From positions 62,001 to 126,000 of the forward strand of contig JAAXHG010000030.1 in NCBI GenBank assembly GCA_012270995.1: DNA of 64,000 nt. Direction: 5' to 3'. The notes beneath the pieces are model-generated. The model did not search any database and had not been told where the DNA came from. It worked only from the letters and a program-made list of their open reading frames with translations. This stretch comes from Vicinamibacteraceae bacterium (GTDB lineage Bacteria > Acidobacteriota > Thermoanaerobaculia > Multivoradales > Multivoraceae). Positions 54,046 through 63,322 of this stretch are shown in pieces. The position numbers and the translations under genes are program-made. Position 1 is the stretch's first letter. Each line of letters begins with the position of its first letter.

Positions 54046-54098
54046 AGGAGCTTGCGCCGCAAACCTCGCTACGTTGCGTTTCCGCGGCGCAAGCTCCT
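54046..54098. terminator. Perfect 15-bp hairpin after the phosphatase gene
   Basis: AGGAGCTTGCGCCGC (54046-54060) and its exact inverse (54084-54098) surround a 23-nt loop. There is no U-tract. It begins ten bases after the phosphatase stop and ends just before the leader ORF, so it may terminate or insulate. A partly similar GCTTGCGCCG occurs at about 45679-45688. Confidence 0.55.
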
Positions 54099-54116
54099 AG
54101 AATGTAGAGTCCCGTT

Positions 54117-54215
54117 ATGCGATTCGGGCGCTGGTCGCGCTGGATCGCACAAGGCACACGAAAGGTCGCCGAACTCGATTGGAAACGTCGCCAGCTGATG
54201 GAGAACCTGGAGTGA
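54117..54215 (+). CDS. 32-residue ORF coupled to the lipoprotein gene
   Basis: ATG 54117 opens a frame MRFGRWSRWIAQGTRKVAEL to TGA 54213-54215, whose last base is the first base of the lipoprotein ATG (TGATG). It is basic and amphipathic, probably a short helix. It could be a leader peptide or a small protein; codon use is like its neighbours. Confidence 0.45.
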   Translation: MRFGRWSRWIAQGTRKVAELDWKRRQLMENLE

Positions 54216-55411
54216 TGAGCTTGCGTACACGAATCCTTGCACTGCTTGCTGCCTTGTGCCTGCTGCCGGCCATAGGCTGCGGTCCCGAAGTTCCTACCGT
54301 CACCATCACCGCCATCGCGCCGCTGACGGGCGAGGCCCAGGTCTACGGGAAGGAGATCGCGAACGGCATCCAGTTGCGGCATGAGCAACTGGAGGCAGGC
54401 GATGAAGAGATCGGCTACAACGTGGTCCTGGAGATCATCGACTCCGAAGGCGATCCGGGGCGGGCCGCCACGCTGCTGGAAACGGCGTTCACGTCGTCGC
54501 TCGCGGCGATCGGCGGGGTCACGAGTGGCGAGGCCCTGGCCATGATTCCGGTCGTCAACGAGGCGGATCGGGTCCTGCTGTCGCCGTCCGCATCGAGCCC
54601 TGAGTTGAGCGGCGTCTCGGAGTTCTTCTATCGGCTCTACCCGAGCGCGGAGATCGAAGCCTCGACGATGGCGACCTTCATGCGCGATCGGTTGAAGGTC
54701 GAACGGCTCGTTGTGGTGGCCCAGGACACGGCCTTCGGCGCCTCGCTCGCCGACGCGATCGAATCGGTTTGGGGAACCCAGCTCGCCGGCCGCGTCGTCT
54801 TTACGGCGGCCAGCGATCAGAACGCGATGGTCGACGAGGCCCTGGGCTACGACGCGGATGCGATCTATGTTGCCGCCTCCGGATCCGCCCTGGCCGAGGC
54901 AATGCAGGCGTTGCGGCTGGGGGGCTTCAGCGAGCCGCACGACTACCTGGCCGCGAGTTCCTCGCTCGCCATCGAGTCCGTGCTGGCCGAGGCAGGCCCC
55001 GCCGCGAACAACAGCGTCCTGACGGCGCCGCCATATGACACGGAGAGTCCCGAGGAGCCGGTCGCGTCCTTCGTCGCGGCGTACCAGGAGAAGCACGGCG
55101 CGCTCCCAAGCTACTACGCGGCGCTCGGCTATGACGCGCTGTGGGTCTATATCGAGGCCCTGTCCGAGGTCGATGCGATCGCCGTGCCGAGCGACTTTCT
55201 GAAGGGCATGAGAGCGGTACGCGAACTCCAGGGCGTGACCGGCAACATCCAGTTCCGGGAGACTGGCGACGTGCAGAAGTTCACCCGCATCTACCAGGTG
55301 GTCGACGGCAAGCTGGTCGACTTCGAGAAGTACCAGAAGGAGCGCCGGGAGGAGCTCCTGAGGCAGATGCAGGAGACCATGCGGCAGATCGAGCAGGCCA
55401 ATCGGAACTAG
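54215..55411 (+). CDS. Lipoprotein ABC-type substrate-binding protein (Peripla_BP_6)
   Basis: The 398-residue protein starts at ATG 54215 with a lipoprotein signal peptide (LPAIGC lipobox, Cys near 23). The type I periplasmic fold has ITAIAPLTGEAQVYGKEIANG, a LIVSPSAS-like LLSPSASSPEL, FFYRLYPS and YDALWVYIEAL, as in branched-chain amino-acid LivJ-like binding proteins. No permease or ATPase gene follows, so it may be an orphan binding or sensing lipoprotein. Confidence 0.88.
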   Translation: MSLRTRILALLAALCLLPAIGCGPEVPTVTITAIAPLTGEAQVYGKEIANGIQLRHEQLEAGDEEIGYNVVLEIIDSEGDPGRAATLLETAFTSSLAAIGGVTSGEALAMIPVVNEADRVLLSPSASSPELSGVSEFFYRLYPSAEIEASTMATFMRDRLKVERLVVVAQDTAFGASLADAIESVWGTQLAGRVVFTAASDQNAMVDEALGYDADAIYVAASGSALAEAMQALRLGGFSEPHDYLAASSSLAIESVLAEAGPAANNSVLTAPPYDTESPEEPVASFVAAYQEKHGALPSYYAALGYDALWVYIEALSEVDAIAVPSDFLKGMRAVRELQGVTGNIQFRETGDVQKFTRIYQVVDGKLVDFEKYQKERREELLRQMQETMRQIEQANRN

Positions 55412-55464
55412 CACTTCAGGCGGCCTCCATCCCGATCGCTGCTAGACTGCGGCCGTTGCACCTA

Positions 55465-55476
55465 CCGACCGGTCGG
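55465..55476. promoter_or_regulatory. CCGACCGGTCGG palindrome upstream of the thiolase operon
   Basis: A perfect 12-bp palindrome lies 37 nt before the ATG of the thiolase-like/DUF35 gene. It looks like a TetR-family operator core (ACCGACCGGTCGG). No TetR gene is in the window. Assignment is by resemblance only. Confidence 0.4.
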
Positions 55477-55512
55477 CAGACACTCGGCCCGTAAACCAGG
55501 AGACCCGCTTCC

Positions 55513-56910
55513 ATGTCCGGAATCGTCCGCTACGGCAGCTACGTACCCTTCAACCGTATCCAGAGGTCGGCCATGGGCTTCGGCCGCGGAGAGCGTGCTG
55601 CCGCCAGCTACGACGAAGACTCGGCCTCGATGGCGGTCGAAGCCTCGCGTGAGGCGCTTCGCGGTCTACCCGACGGCGCCGCGGTGGACACGGTGGTGTT
55701 CGCTTCGACCAGTGCTCCGTACACCGAGAAGCTGAACGCGGCGACCCTGCAGGCCGCGACGAATCTGCCCAAGTCGGTCACGGCGCTCGACTTCGGCGGT
55801 TCGAGCCGCGCCGGACTGTCCGCGCTCCTGGCGGGCCTGGACATGGCGGCTGCCGGCCGTACCGTCCTGGTGGCGGCCAGCGACGTGGTCGTCGGCGCCC
55901 CGAGCGGTCCCCGGGAGTCCGGCGGCGGCGACGCGGCGGCGGCCTTCGTATTGAGCGGCAACGGCGCCGAACCGATCGCCCGGCTGATCGGCCGGGCCTC
56001 CTGTACCGAAGAGGTGCTCGACGTCTGGCAGAGCCCCGGCATGCCCTTCGCCAAGCAGTGGGAGGAGCGGTTCGGCGCCAGTATCTTCACGCCGCTGCTC
56101 GTCGAGACGTTCGCCCGCGCCCTGGCCGATGCCGGGGTGGCGGCCTCGGATCTCGCCAAGGTCGTGCTCGACGGCACGAACGCGCGCGTGTTCCGCGGCT
56201 TCATGCGTCCCTCGGGCCTCGCTCCCACCCAGCTCGCCGACGGTTTGGCGGGCACGGTCGGCCGTTCGGGAGCGGCTCACGCCGGCCTGACGCTGGCGAG
56301 CGCGCTCGACGGTGCTTCCGCCGGCGACAGGATCGCCGTCGCCTGCGTTGCCGACGGTGTCGACGTCGCCGTGTTCGAGGTCTCCGAGGCAATCGACGAC
56401 GGCCGTCCGAAGCACAGCGTGGCCTCGTGGGTGGAGTCGAAGCGCGACGATCTCGCCTACACGACCTACCTCAAGTGGCGCGACGTGCTGCCGTTCGAGC
56501 CGCCGCGGCGTCCCGATCCCGACCGCCCCGCAGCGCCGCCGATGCAGCGCGCCGAGCGCTGGAAGTTCGGATTCCTGGGCTCGCGCTGCAACCGCTGCGG
56601 CAACACCAACCTACCGCCGCAGCGCGTGTGCGTCGTCTGCCAGGCGTCCGACGATTCGACGGTCGAACCGTACGCCGACAGCGAATGCAGAGTCAGCACC
56701 TATACGCTGGATCGTCTCGCCTACTCGCTCCAGCCGCCGGTGATCGGCGCGGTGGTCGACTTCGACAAGGGCGGCAGGATGCTCTGCCAGCTCACCGACG
56801 TCGATCCGGACAAGGTGGCGATCGGCGATGAGTTGGAAATGACGTTCCGCCGCCTGTACACTGCCGGAGGCGTACACAACTACTTCTGGAAGGCGCGTCC
56901 GAAGCGCTGA
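55513..56910 (+). CDS. Thiolase-fold protein fused to a DUF35 Zn-ribbon/OB domain
   Basis: The 465-residue protein has a thiolase/HMG-CoA-synthase-like N-terminus (residues 1-330, VTALDFGGSSRAGLSALLAG at the usual Cys site). A Zn-ribbon follows (CNRCGNTNLPPQRVCVVC, about 357-374) with an OB-fold DUF35 domain. The catalytic Cys of the HMGCS NACFGG-type motif is not present (LDFGGSS), so it may be inactive and structural. DUF35 proteins bridge thiolase and HMGCS in archaeal complexes. The next gene is an SCP2 thiolase 52 nt away. Confidence 0.78.
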   Translation: MSGIVRYGSYVPFNRIQRSAMGFGRGERAAASYDEDSASMAVEASREALRGLPDGAAVDTVVFASTSAPYTEKLNAATLQAATNLPKSVTALDFGGSSRAGLSALLAGLDMAAAGRTVLVAASDVVVGAPSGPRESGGGDAAAAFVLSGNGAEPIARLIGRASCTEEVLDVWQSPGMPFAKQWEERFGASIFTPLLVETFARALADAGVAASDLAKVVLDGTNARVFRGFMRPSGLAPTQLADGLAGTVGRSGAAHAGLTLASALDGASAGDRIAVACVADGVDVAVFEVSEAIDDGRPKHSVASWVESKRDDLAYTTYLKWRDVLPFEPPRRPDPDRPAAPPMQRAERWKFGFLGSRCNRCGNTNLPPQRVCVVCQASDDSTVEPYADSECRVSTYTLDRLAYSLQPPVIGAVVDFDKGGRMLCQLTDVDPDKVAIGDELEMTFRRLYTAGGVHNYFWKARPKR

Positions 56911-56962
56911 AGATCGATACAGGGAACCACGGATCCGTCCGAAGAACGACCAAGGAGCTCCA

Positions 56963-58138
56963 ATGGCCAGCAAGGGAATCTGTGATCGCGTAGCCATCGT
57001 CGGCATGGGCTGCACCAAATTCGGCGAACACTGGGACCGCGGCGCCAGCGACCTGCTGGTGGATGCCGTGCAGGAGGCCTACGGCTCCGCCGGAATCGAG
57101 CCGGACAACGTCGACGCGTACTGGCTCGGCACGACCGGCAGCGGCATCTCGGGCCTGACCCTCTCCGAGCCGCTCAAGATCCAGTACAAGCCGGTCACCC
57201 GGCTCGAGAACATGTGCGCTACCGGCAGCGAAGCGATGCGCAACGCCGCCTACGCGGTCGCGTCCGGCGCTTACGATCTGGTGATGGCGGTCGGCGTCGA
57301 GAAGCTGAAGGACTCCGGATTCTCCGGTCTCACCGGCAGCGCCCCTCCGGGCGACGGCACCGAGTCCGGCATGACCGCTCCGGCGAACTTCTCGCTCCTG
57401 GCGCCCGCGTACGCCGAGAAGTACGGCGTCGACCTGGAGACGATGCGCGACGTTCTCACCAAGATCGCCTACAAGAACCACTACAACGGCGCCCGCAACG
57501 AGAAGGCGCAGTTCCAGCGGGAGGTGCCGGTCGAGAAGATCAACTCCTCGCCCAAGATCGCCGGAATGCTCGGCATCATGGACTGCTCGGGTGTCTCCGA
57601 CGGCGCCGCCGCCGCGGTGATCTGCCGCGCCGAGGACGCGCACAAGTACAACGACAACCCGATCTTCATCAAGGCGCTGTCGTTCGTGGCCGGTCCGGCC
57701 GAGGGCGCGAAGAGGCAGGACTACGACTTCACCACGTTCCCCGAGGTCGTCGAGAGCGCCCGGGACGCCTACGAGCAGGCGGGCATCGACGATCCGCGGG
57801 AGCAGATCAGCATGGCCGAGGTCCACGACTGCTTCACGCCGACGGAACTGGTCCTCATGGAGGATCTCGGGTTCTCGCCGCGCGGCCAGGCCTGGAAGGA
57901 CACGATGGACGGCCGCTTCGACCTCCACGGCGAGCAGCCGGTCAACCCGGACGGCGGCCTGAAGAGCTTCGGCCATCCGATCGGCGCCTCCGGCCTGCGG
58001 ATGATGTACGAGATGTGGCTGCAGCTTCGCGGCGAGGCCGGCGAGCGGCAGATCGCCGATCCCAAGGTGGGCCTGACCCACAACCTAGGCGGCGCCCCGG
58101 GCCGCTGCGTCAGCTTCGTCTCGGTCGTCGGCCTGTAG
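56963..58138 (+). CDS. SCP2-type thiolase / acetyl-CoA acetyltransferase
   Basis: The 391-residue protein has NMCATGSEAMR (nucleophilic Cys near 90), SMAEVHDCFTPTELV (His near 280) and GGLKSFGHPIGASGLRMMYEM near 330. It is a thiolase of the nonspecific lipid-transfer/SCP2 branch, typical of thiolase-DUF35-HMGCS-like units. It probably works with the preceding DUF35 fusion protein in making or breaking a branched acyl-CoA. Confidence 0.93.
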   Translation: MASKGICDRVAIVGMGCTKFGEHWDRGASDLLVDAVQEAYGSAGIEPDNVDAYWLGTTGSGISGLTLSEPLKIQYKPVTRLENMCATGSEAMRNAAYAVASGAYDLVMAVGVEKLKDSGFSGLTGSAPPGDGTESGMTAPANFSLLAPAYAEKYGVDLETMRDVLTKIAYKNHYNGARNEKAQFQREVPVEKINSSPKIAGMLGIMDCSGVSDGAAAAVICRAEDAHKYNDNPIFIKALSFVAGPAEGAKRQDYDFTTFPEVVESARDAYEQAGIDDPREQISMAEVHDCFTPTELVLMEDLGFSPRGQAWKDTMDGRFDLHGEQPVNPDGGLKSFGHPIGASGLRMMYEMWLQLRGEAGERQIADPKVGLTHNLGGAPGRCVSFVSVVGL

Positions 58139-58342
58139 GCGCTGACTGAAGCGCTAGTCGAAGCCGGCGAGGGATCCGGGTCTACGACGAAGTCCGTCAG
58201 GGACTCACGGTGCCGGCGAGAGTCGGCGGAACGCCGTAGTGCGACGTAGTCGAGGTTCCTCGCCGAGCAACGCCTTCACCAGTGCGGGCGTCCCCACCGG
58301 CGAACGCAGACCGCGACTCGGCGGAAGGTCGAGGGAACGCGG

Positions 58343-60976
58343 TTACTGCCCCACCTTCTCAAGGAGTTGCGACCTCATGTCCTTGCCGTCGATGACGCGC
58401 TCGACGACGAGGAACAGGCACTTTCCGACGCTTCGACGTTCCCACAGGTCACCGATGGTCCGCTTCTCGGCCGTGTCGGCGCCTTCGGCGAGGTGGGCGC
58501 CCTTGTACTCGACGACCAGAAGACGGTCGTCCTTCAACCGGGCAACGAAGTCGGGATAGAAGCGGCCGGTGGCCGTGGGCAGCCAGAACGACTCGGGGTG
58601 GTTCGCGACGTTGCGGACCCAGTACCTCACTGCCGGCAGACTGTCGATCGCCTGCGCGCACTGGAACTCCTCGCCGTCGGCAGCGCCGTCGAAGGCGGGT
58701 ACCTGATCGGGCCCGAGGAAGTGGCGGTTCGGCTTCCAGGGACCGCGATAGCGGCGCTGGCCATGGTACATGCCGTCCCGAAACGCGAAGGCGTCGTCGA
58801 ACGAGACGCCAACCCTGGCCGCGGGCGCGAGCAGGAACTGCTGGTAGGCGGACTCCCGCTCCTTCCGGCGAATGGCCGCGATCTTCGCCCGCGCCTTGCG
58901 CGCCAGGATGAACTTGCACCGCATCAGAGCGGCGATGTGGAGCCCGCGGGCGACGAGCAGGTGGTTGACCATCTCGCTCAGCCAGCGCAGGAGCTCTCCC
59001 TGGCCGATGTCGGGCTGACGGACCTGCCGGTCGAGCCAGCGCACCAGCGCCCGCGGGGTCCAGCCTTCGACGTCGATGTCGAGGGTGAGTTGCTCCTCTT
59101 CGGAGGCGAAGCGGTAGGTGACGCGCTGGCCGTCCAGGTCGATCTCGAAGCTGCGCGCGGTCTCGCGGACGGTGAACTCCTCCTTCGCGAGCTTCGGCGA
59201 ATGATCCAGCAGGGACCAGTCGCGGCATTCCATGAACAGCTCCGTGTCGGCGAAGACGATCTCGCCCTGCACGTCCGCGGTGAGACGCGGAACCGCGAGT
59301 CGTTGTCCGCGTTGTGCCGGCGAGAGCAGGCGTCGTCGTTTTGCCCTGTACTCGTCGACCGCGCGGAGAAACTCGGCTCGCTCGCCTCCGGGCAGAGCGT
59401 CGCGGACCGCGTCGACCACGTCCGGGTCGAGTTCGGCTTCGGCGGCGATCTCGATCTTTCCGGTCACGGGCGCCCGAAGCGTGAACTCACTGGCGCCCTG
59501 GAGAACCGCCAGAAGATCGTCGGAGACCGTCACGACGTGACTGAGCGTCGGGGGCGGCTGATCGCGCGGCGCGGCGAGGTCTTCGGCGGGAAGCAGGTCC
59601 CGCTGGGCAACCTCGACGTGTTCTTCGGCCTCCTCCTCCTCCTCGAAGCCCATCGAGACCAGCTTGTCGACCAGCGCCCGCGCGGCGTGGCCGAAGGATG
59701 GCTCGGAAAGGAAGGCGTAGGCGCGGTTCAGAGCGTCGTCCTTGCGTCGCTCCGCGAAGGGCATCCGCAGGACCCTGCCGAGAAGCTGCTCGACGTCCCG
59801 GCCGTCCTGGATCCGGGAGACGGAACAGAAGACGTAGGCGAAGGAGCAGTCCCAGCCTTCCTTCAGCGCCTCGACGGTGATCACGTGCTCGATGGGACAA
59901 TCCGGGTCGAACAGGTCGAGCCCGTCGAGTTCCCGCTGCGTGCCGGTGGCGACGGCGATCTTCTCCTCCGGAATCTGCTCGACTTCGACAAGGTGCTCCT
60001 TGAGCGCCGCCGCGGTCACTTCGCGGTTCTTCGGCTGCGCCTGGAACAGGACGATGGGCCGTATCGGCCGCGGGTCGTCGGCTGCCGTCCGGGACAGCGA
60101 GGATCGCGTCGCAACGGCGGCGTTCACCGCGTTCCGCCATGTGTCGTGCTCCGAGAGCATGACGGGCAGCTTGATCATGTCTTCGGCCTTGAGTTCGCTC
60201 GCGGTCACGCTGTGCAGGATGTTCGACTTCGTTCGCGGCGTTGCCGTGAACTCGACGATGGCGCGGGGGTTCACGCGCGCCTGCATCTCCCGCGTGAGGC
60301 CGGTCACGGCGTTGTGCGCTTCGTCGACGATCATCAGCGGCCGATGCAGATGGAGCAGGTTGGCGAAGGAGAACTTCGGCTTCCCGTTGTCGAGCGTCTC
60401 CAGCCCTTCGGGCGCGCCGACGAGGCTGCTGAAATGGGGCTCGAGGTTCTCGTTGTGCGCGTAGACCTTCCGCCCCTCGGTGTTGGTCACCCGCAGGGCC
60501 TGGATCGTGCCGACGACGATGCAGCAGTGGTCGCGGAGGTCGTGGGGCCGAACGTGGGCGAAGTCGGCGATGTCGAACACGCGCACGCGGCCGTCGAACG
60601 CCTCGTCGAGCGCCGCCCGGTAGGGATGCCGCGTGTCCTTGAGCGCCTCCGCGGTCTGGGCGCGGATCGTCTTCGTGGGAACGAGCCACAGAACGAGCGG
60701 CCAGTCCTTCTCGATCCACGCGTCGCGAGCGAGCGGGACGGCGTGGGACGCGAGAATCGTCTTGCCGCCTCCGGTCGGCAGGCGAAGGCAGACGTAGGGA
60801 ACGCCGGGAAGCCCGGTCAGGGCCTTGTAGTTCCCTGCGTAGCCGCGCAGCCGGTCCGCCTGCTCCGGAGCACCCGCGATGCTCTCGTACGCCGCCTTCG
60901 GCCCGGCGACGCGGGCTTCTTCGAGGAACGCGCGGAGGATCGCGAGCGTGTCGGCCTGGTAACGCTTCAGTTCCAC
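58343..60976 (-). CDS. Type III restriction enzyme Res-like helicase-nuclease
   Basis: The 877-residue protein has Walker A LPTGGGKT (about 66-73), DEAHN (Walker B near 218), a helicase TATPRT motif, LLGRVLRMP (motif VI), and a C-terminal PDFVARLKDDRLLVVEYKG block like a PD-(D/E)xK nuclease. Start is ATG 60976. This is the Res subunit that translocates and cuts after recognition by Mod. The mod gene 10 nt upstream has a nonsense codon. Confidence 0.88.
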   Translation of the reverse strand: MELKRYQADTLAILRAFLEEARVAGPKAAYESIAGAPEQADRLRGYAGNYKALTGLPGVPYVCLRLPTGGGKTILASHAVPLARDAWIEKDWPLVLWLVPTKTIRAQTAEALKDTRHPYRAALDEAFDGRVRVFDIADFAHVRPHDLRDHCCIVVGTIQALRVTNTEGRKVYAHNENLEPHFSSLVGAPEGLETLDNGKPKFSFANLLHLHRPLMIVDEAHNAVTGLTREMQARVNPRAIVEFTATPRTKSNILHSVTASELKAEDMIKLPVMLSEHDTWRNAVNAAVATRSSLSRTAADDPRPIRPIVLFQAQPKNREVTAAALKEHLVEVEQIPEEKIAVATGTQRELDGLDLFDPDCPIEHVITVEALKEGWDCSFAYVFCSVSRIQDGRDVEQLLGRVLRMPFAERRKDDALNRAYAFLSEPSFGHAARALVDKLVSMGFEEEEEAEEHVEVAQRDLLPAEDLAAPRDQPPPTLSHVVTVSDDLLAVLQGASEFTLRAPVTGKIEIAAEAELDPDVVDAVRDALPGGERAEFLRAVDEYRAKRRRLLSPAQRGQRLAVPRLTADVQGEIVFADTELFMECRDWSLLDHSPKLAKEEFTVRETARSFEIDLDGQRVTYRFASEEEQLTLDIDVEGWTPRALVRWLDRQVRQPDIGQGELLRWLSEMVNHLLVARGLHIAALMRCKFILARKARAKIAAIRRKERESAYQQFLLAPAARVGVSFDDAFAFRDGMYHGQRRYRGPWKPNRHFLGPDQVPAFDGAADGEEFQCAQAIDSLPAVRYWVRNVANHPESFWLPTATGRFYPDFVARLKDDRLLVVEYKGAHLAEGADTAEKRTIGDLWERRSVGKCLFLVVERVIDGKDMRSQLLEKVGQ

Positions 60977-60985
60977 GCGGCGGCC

Positions 60986-62536
60986 TCAGGCCCGCGCCTT
61001 GACGTCGTAGGGCGTCTGCCTGAACGCCACGCGCTCGAGCTTGAGGGTTGCCGGCATCAATCGCGAGCGTTCGCCGTAGACCGTGAGCGATCCGTCGAAC
61101 CCCGGGGCCGTCTCCGCGACTCGCTCGCGGATGAGGCGGAGCGTCGCGCGCGTCAGCACGTTGCCTCCGCCGGGCCGGCGGTCGCCCAGCACGCCGTTGA
61201 AGAGGAGCGCTATGGCCTCGCCGTCGTGAACGCCGAGCAGGGGCTGTGCCGCATCCCGCCTCCAGGCGGTTCCGGTCTCCGAGAACCAGACGTGAGCCGC
61301 CAGCACGTCGTACCGGATGTCCGGGCGAAGGCGGCCGTCCGCGTCGAAGGCCGGCGGTCCGAGCCGATGGAAGGGGAAGCCGCCGCCGCCCCGCCACCCG
61401 ACCGCCTTGGAGATTCCGCCCTGCTCGCCTTCGATGACCTTCCGAAGCCGCGGCGCGCAGTGGGTGACCGCGTGGTCGCCCATTTCGATCCCGATCCAGC
61501 GCCGGCCCATCTTGTGCGCGACCGCCGCCGTGGTTCCGGACCCGAGGAAGGAGTCGAGGACGAGGTCGCCGGGGTTCGTGGCGATGTGGAGCACTCTCTC
61601 GACGAGCCGCTCCGGTTTGGGTGTCTCGAAGACTCTCGACTCTCGGAACAGTCCGATGATCTGCTTCTTGGCTTGATCGTTGGTGTCTACTTCACCGGCG
61701 CGCCAGAGTGTGTGTGGCGTGAGCCCCTGCGTGGCTTCGGCCAGGAACTTCTTCACACGGGGCACCCCGGTGCCGTCCTTGCCGAACCAGACTCGGTTGT
61801 CGACGATTAACTCCCGCATTCTCTCCTCTGAGAATGCCCAGCAGCGGCCGGCAGGGAGGGTGTGTAGGCATCCGCTGGGCGCGAGCAAGTCATAGAACTG
61901 GCCTTTTGTGCCATGTCCAGCTTGGGTGTTGGCCGAAACGGACTGCCAGGGCCCTCGAGGGTCGTGGTCGGGGTTCCCGTACCGGGATCTGACGTCGTCG
62001 GTCAGAGGAAGGCGGTTACGGACGCTCTTGAACGCAGGGTAGCTCCGAGCGTAGACGTGAATGTACTCGTGATCCTCTGAGACGACCTTCCGGTTCTCGC
62101 GGGTCGTTCTCTGTTGTCACACGCATGTGGTAACGAAGTTCGTGCGATAGAAGATCTCGTCCATCAGGACCTTCAGATAGGCACCCTCGGAGTTGTCGAT
62201 CGAGACCCAGATCGAGCCGTCCTCCGCGAGCAGCTCCCGCAGCAGTTCCAGCCGGGGCCACATCATCGCCAGCCACCGCGAGTGCTCCAGATTGTCGTCG
62301 TAGTGCTCGAACGCGGAGCGCGTGTTGTAGGGCGGATCGATGTAGATGCACTTGACCCGTCCGGCGAAGAACGGCAGCAGCGCCTTGAGGGCCTCCAGGT
62401 TGTCGCCCTGGATCAGCAGATTCTCCGCGGCCGGGTCGCCGGCGGATAGCTCGGGCAGCTCTTCCAGCAGCCGGTACGGGACGCGCCGAGCCGCGCCCAC
62501 GTCCTCGTCGCGGGTCAGCCAGTGGAGGGTCGGCAT
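60986..62536 (-). pseudogene. Type III mod methyltransferase interrupted by TGA
   Basis: Residues 1-139 (ATG 62536) carry IQGDNLEALKAL and CIYIDPPYNT (DPPY motif IV), then a TGA at 62117-62119. The same frame continues QQRTTRENRK, the family region after FVWQ-type, and later DSFLGSGTTAA (motif I), to the stop at 60986. The codon before QQR is TGA where Mod proteins have Trp (TGG), a single-base change. Order IV-then-I marks a beta-class methyltransferase. The full length would be 516 residues. Active methylation requires suppression. Confidence 0.85.
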
Positions 62537-62580
62537 CTACGCGCCCTCGCTACGGACCTCGTTCAACACGCGGGCCAGCG

Positions 62581-63168
62581 TTAGCGGAACAAGTCGCCCA
62601 AGCTGAAGGTCACCGCATCGAAGGGGCGGACGCTTACCGGCTCGTCGTCCTGTGCGCTCGCGATCAGCACCCACTCGCCGTCGCGTAGTTCAAACGCCTC
62701 CAGGGTGCGGTCGCCCGGATCCACGAGCCACAGATGCCGGACGCCTTCCCGTGCGTAGACTGGACGCTTCCCGTGGAGGTCCAGCTTGCGCGTGGAGGGC
62801 GAAAGCACCTCGCACGCCCAGTCCGGCGCCAAGGCGAAGTAGGCCGTGTCCGGATACTCCGGCATGCGCTCTCGCCGCCAGCCCGCAAGATCCGGCACCA
62901 GGACGTCCTCGCCGAAATGCAGCTCCGGCTCGTCGATGATCCACCATCCGCCCGGACCGCCGGCGTTGTAGTCGAAGGGGCCGCCGATCTTGACGCCCAG
63001 CGAGGAGCTTGCCCGGGCATGCGGCGCTGCCGGGCGCGGATTGGTGTGCAGCGTCCCGCCGACGATCTCGGCCAAGCGATGGGGCGGCGCGTCGAGCACG
63101 TCCTGGTAGGTGGCGCTAGGGGCCGCGCCAGACGCATGGTGTCGGGCCGCCTGGGTGGGGGCACTCAT
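62581..63168 (-). CDS. Uma2-family (DUF820) nuclease-fold protein
   Basis: The 195-residue protein has the Uma2 sequence run: DAPPHRLAEIVGGTLHT, VLVPDLAGWRRERM (PDxx metal site near 107), WACEVLSPSTRKLDLHGKRPVYAREGV (E-V-L-S-P, near 128-155) and HLWLVDPGDRTLE. These are PD-(D/E)xK-like putative endonucleases, very common in Cyanobacteria and Acidobacteriota. Start ATG 63168 is in keeping with family length. Confidence 0.9.
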   Translation of the reverse strand: MSAPTQAARHHASGAAPSATYQDVLDAPPHRLAEIVGGTLHTNPRPAAPHARASSSLGVKIGGPFDYNAGGPGGWWIIDEPELHFGEDVLVPDLAGWRRERMPEYPDTAYFALAPDWACEVLSPSTRKLDLHGKRPVYAREGVRHLWLVDPGDRTLEAFELRDGEWVLIASAQDDEPVSVRPFDAVTFSLGDLFR

Positions 63169-63322
63169 CGGTGCGCCCCTTGCGCGGCAACGCCCCGCGG
63201 CTCGCGCCGGGCGATGCCGGGCGTCCGGTCGCCGGCGAGGCGAACTGGCGGCTGGCAAGCGATATGGTCGTCGTCCATCGTCTTCACCCGTCGGATCCTC
63301 TCCGGCTGCGTGGCGCCGAACC

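Noticed and set aside
58139..58342. 204-nt gap before the res stop as a small RNA or gene
   Set aside because: No frame with a start and family resemblance and only short weak stems; nothing supportable.
58367..61810. A 1147-codon plus-strand frame opposite res and mod
   Set aside because: Same shadow effect; the minus strand carries helicase and methylase motifs throughout.
62117..62119. The mod TGA as a second selenocysteine codon
   Set aside because: Homologous Mod proteins have Trp there rather than Cys, and I see no SECIS-like stem directly after it.
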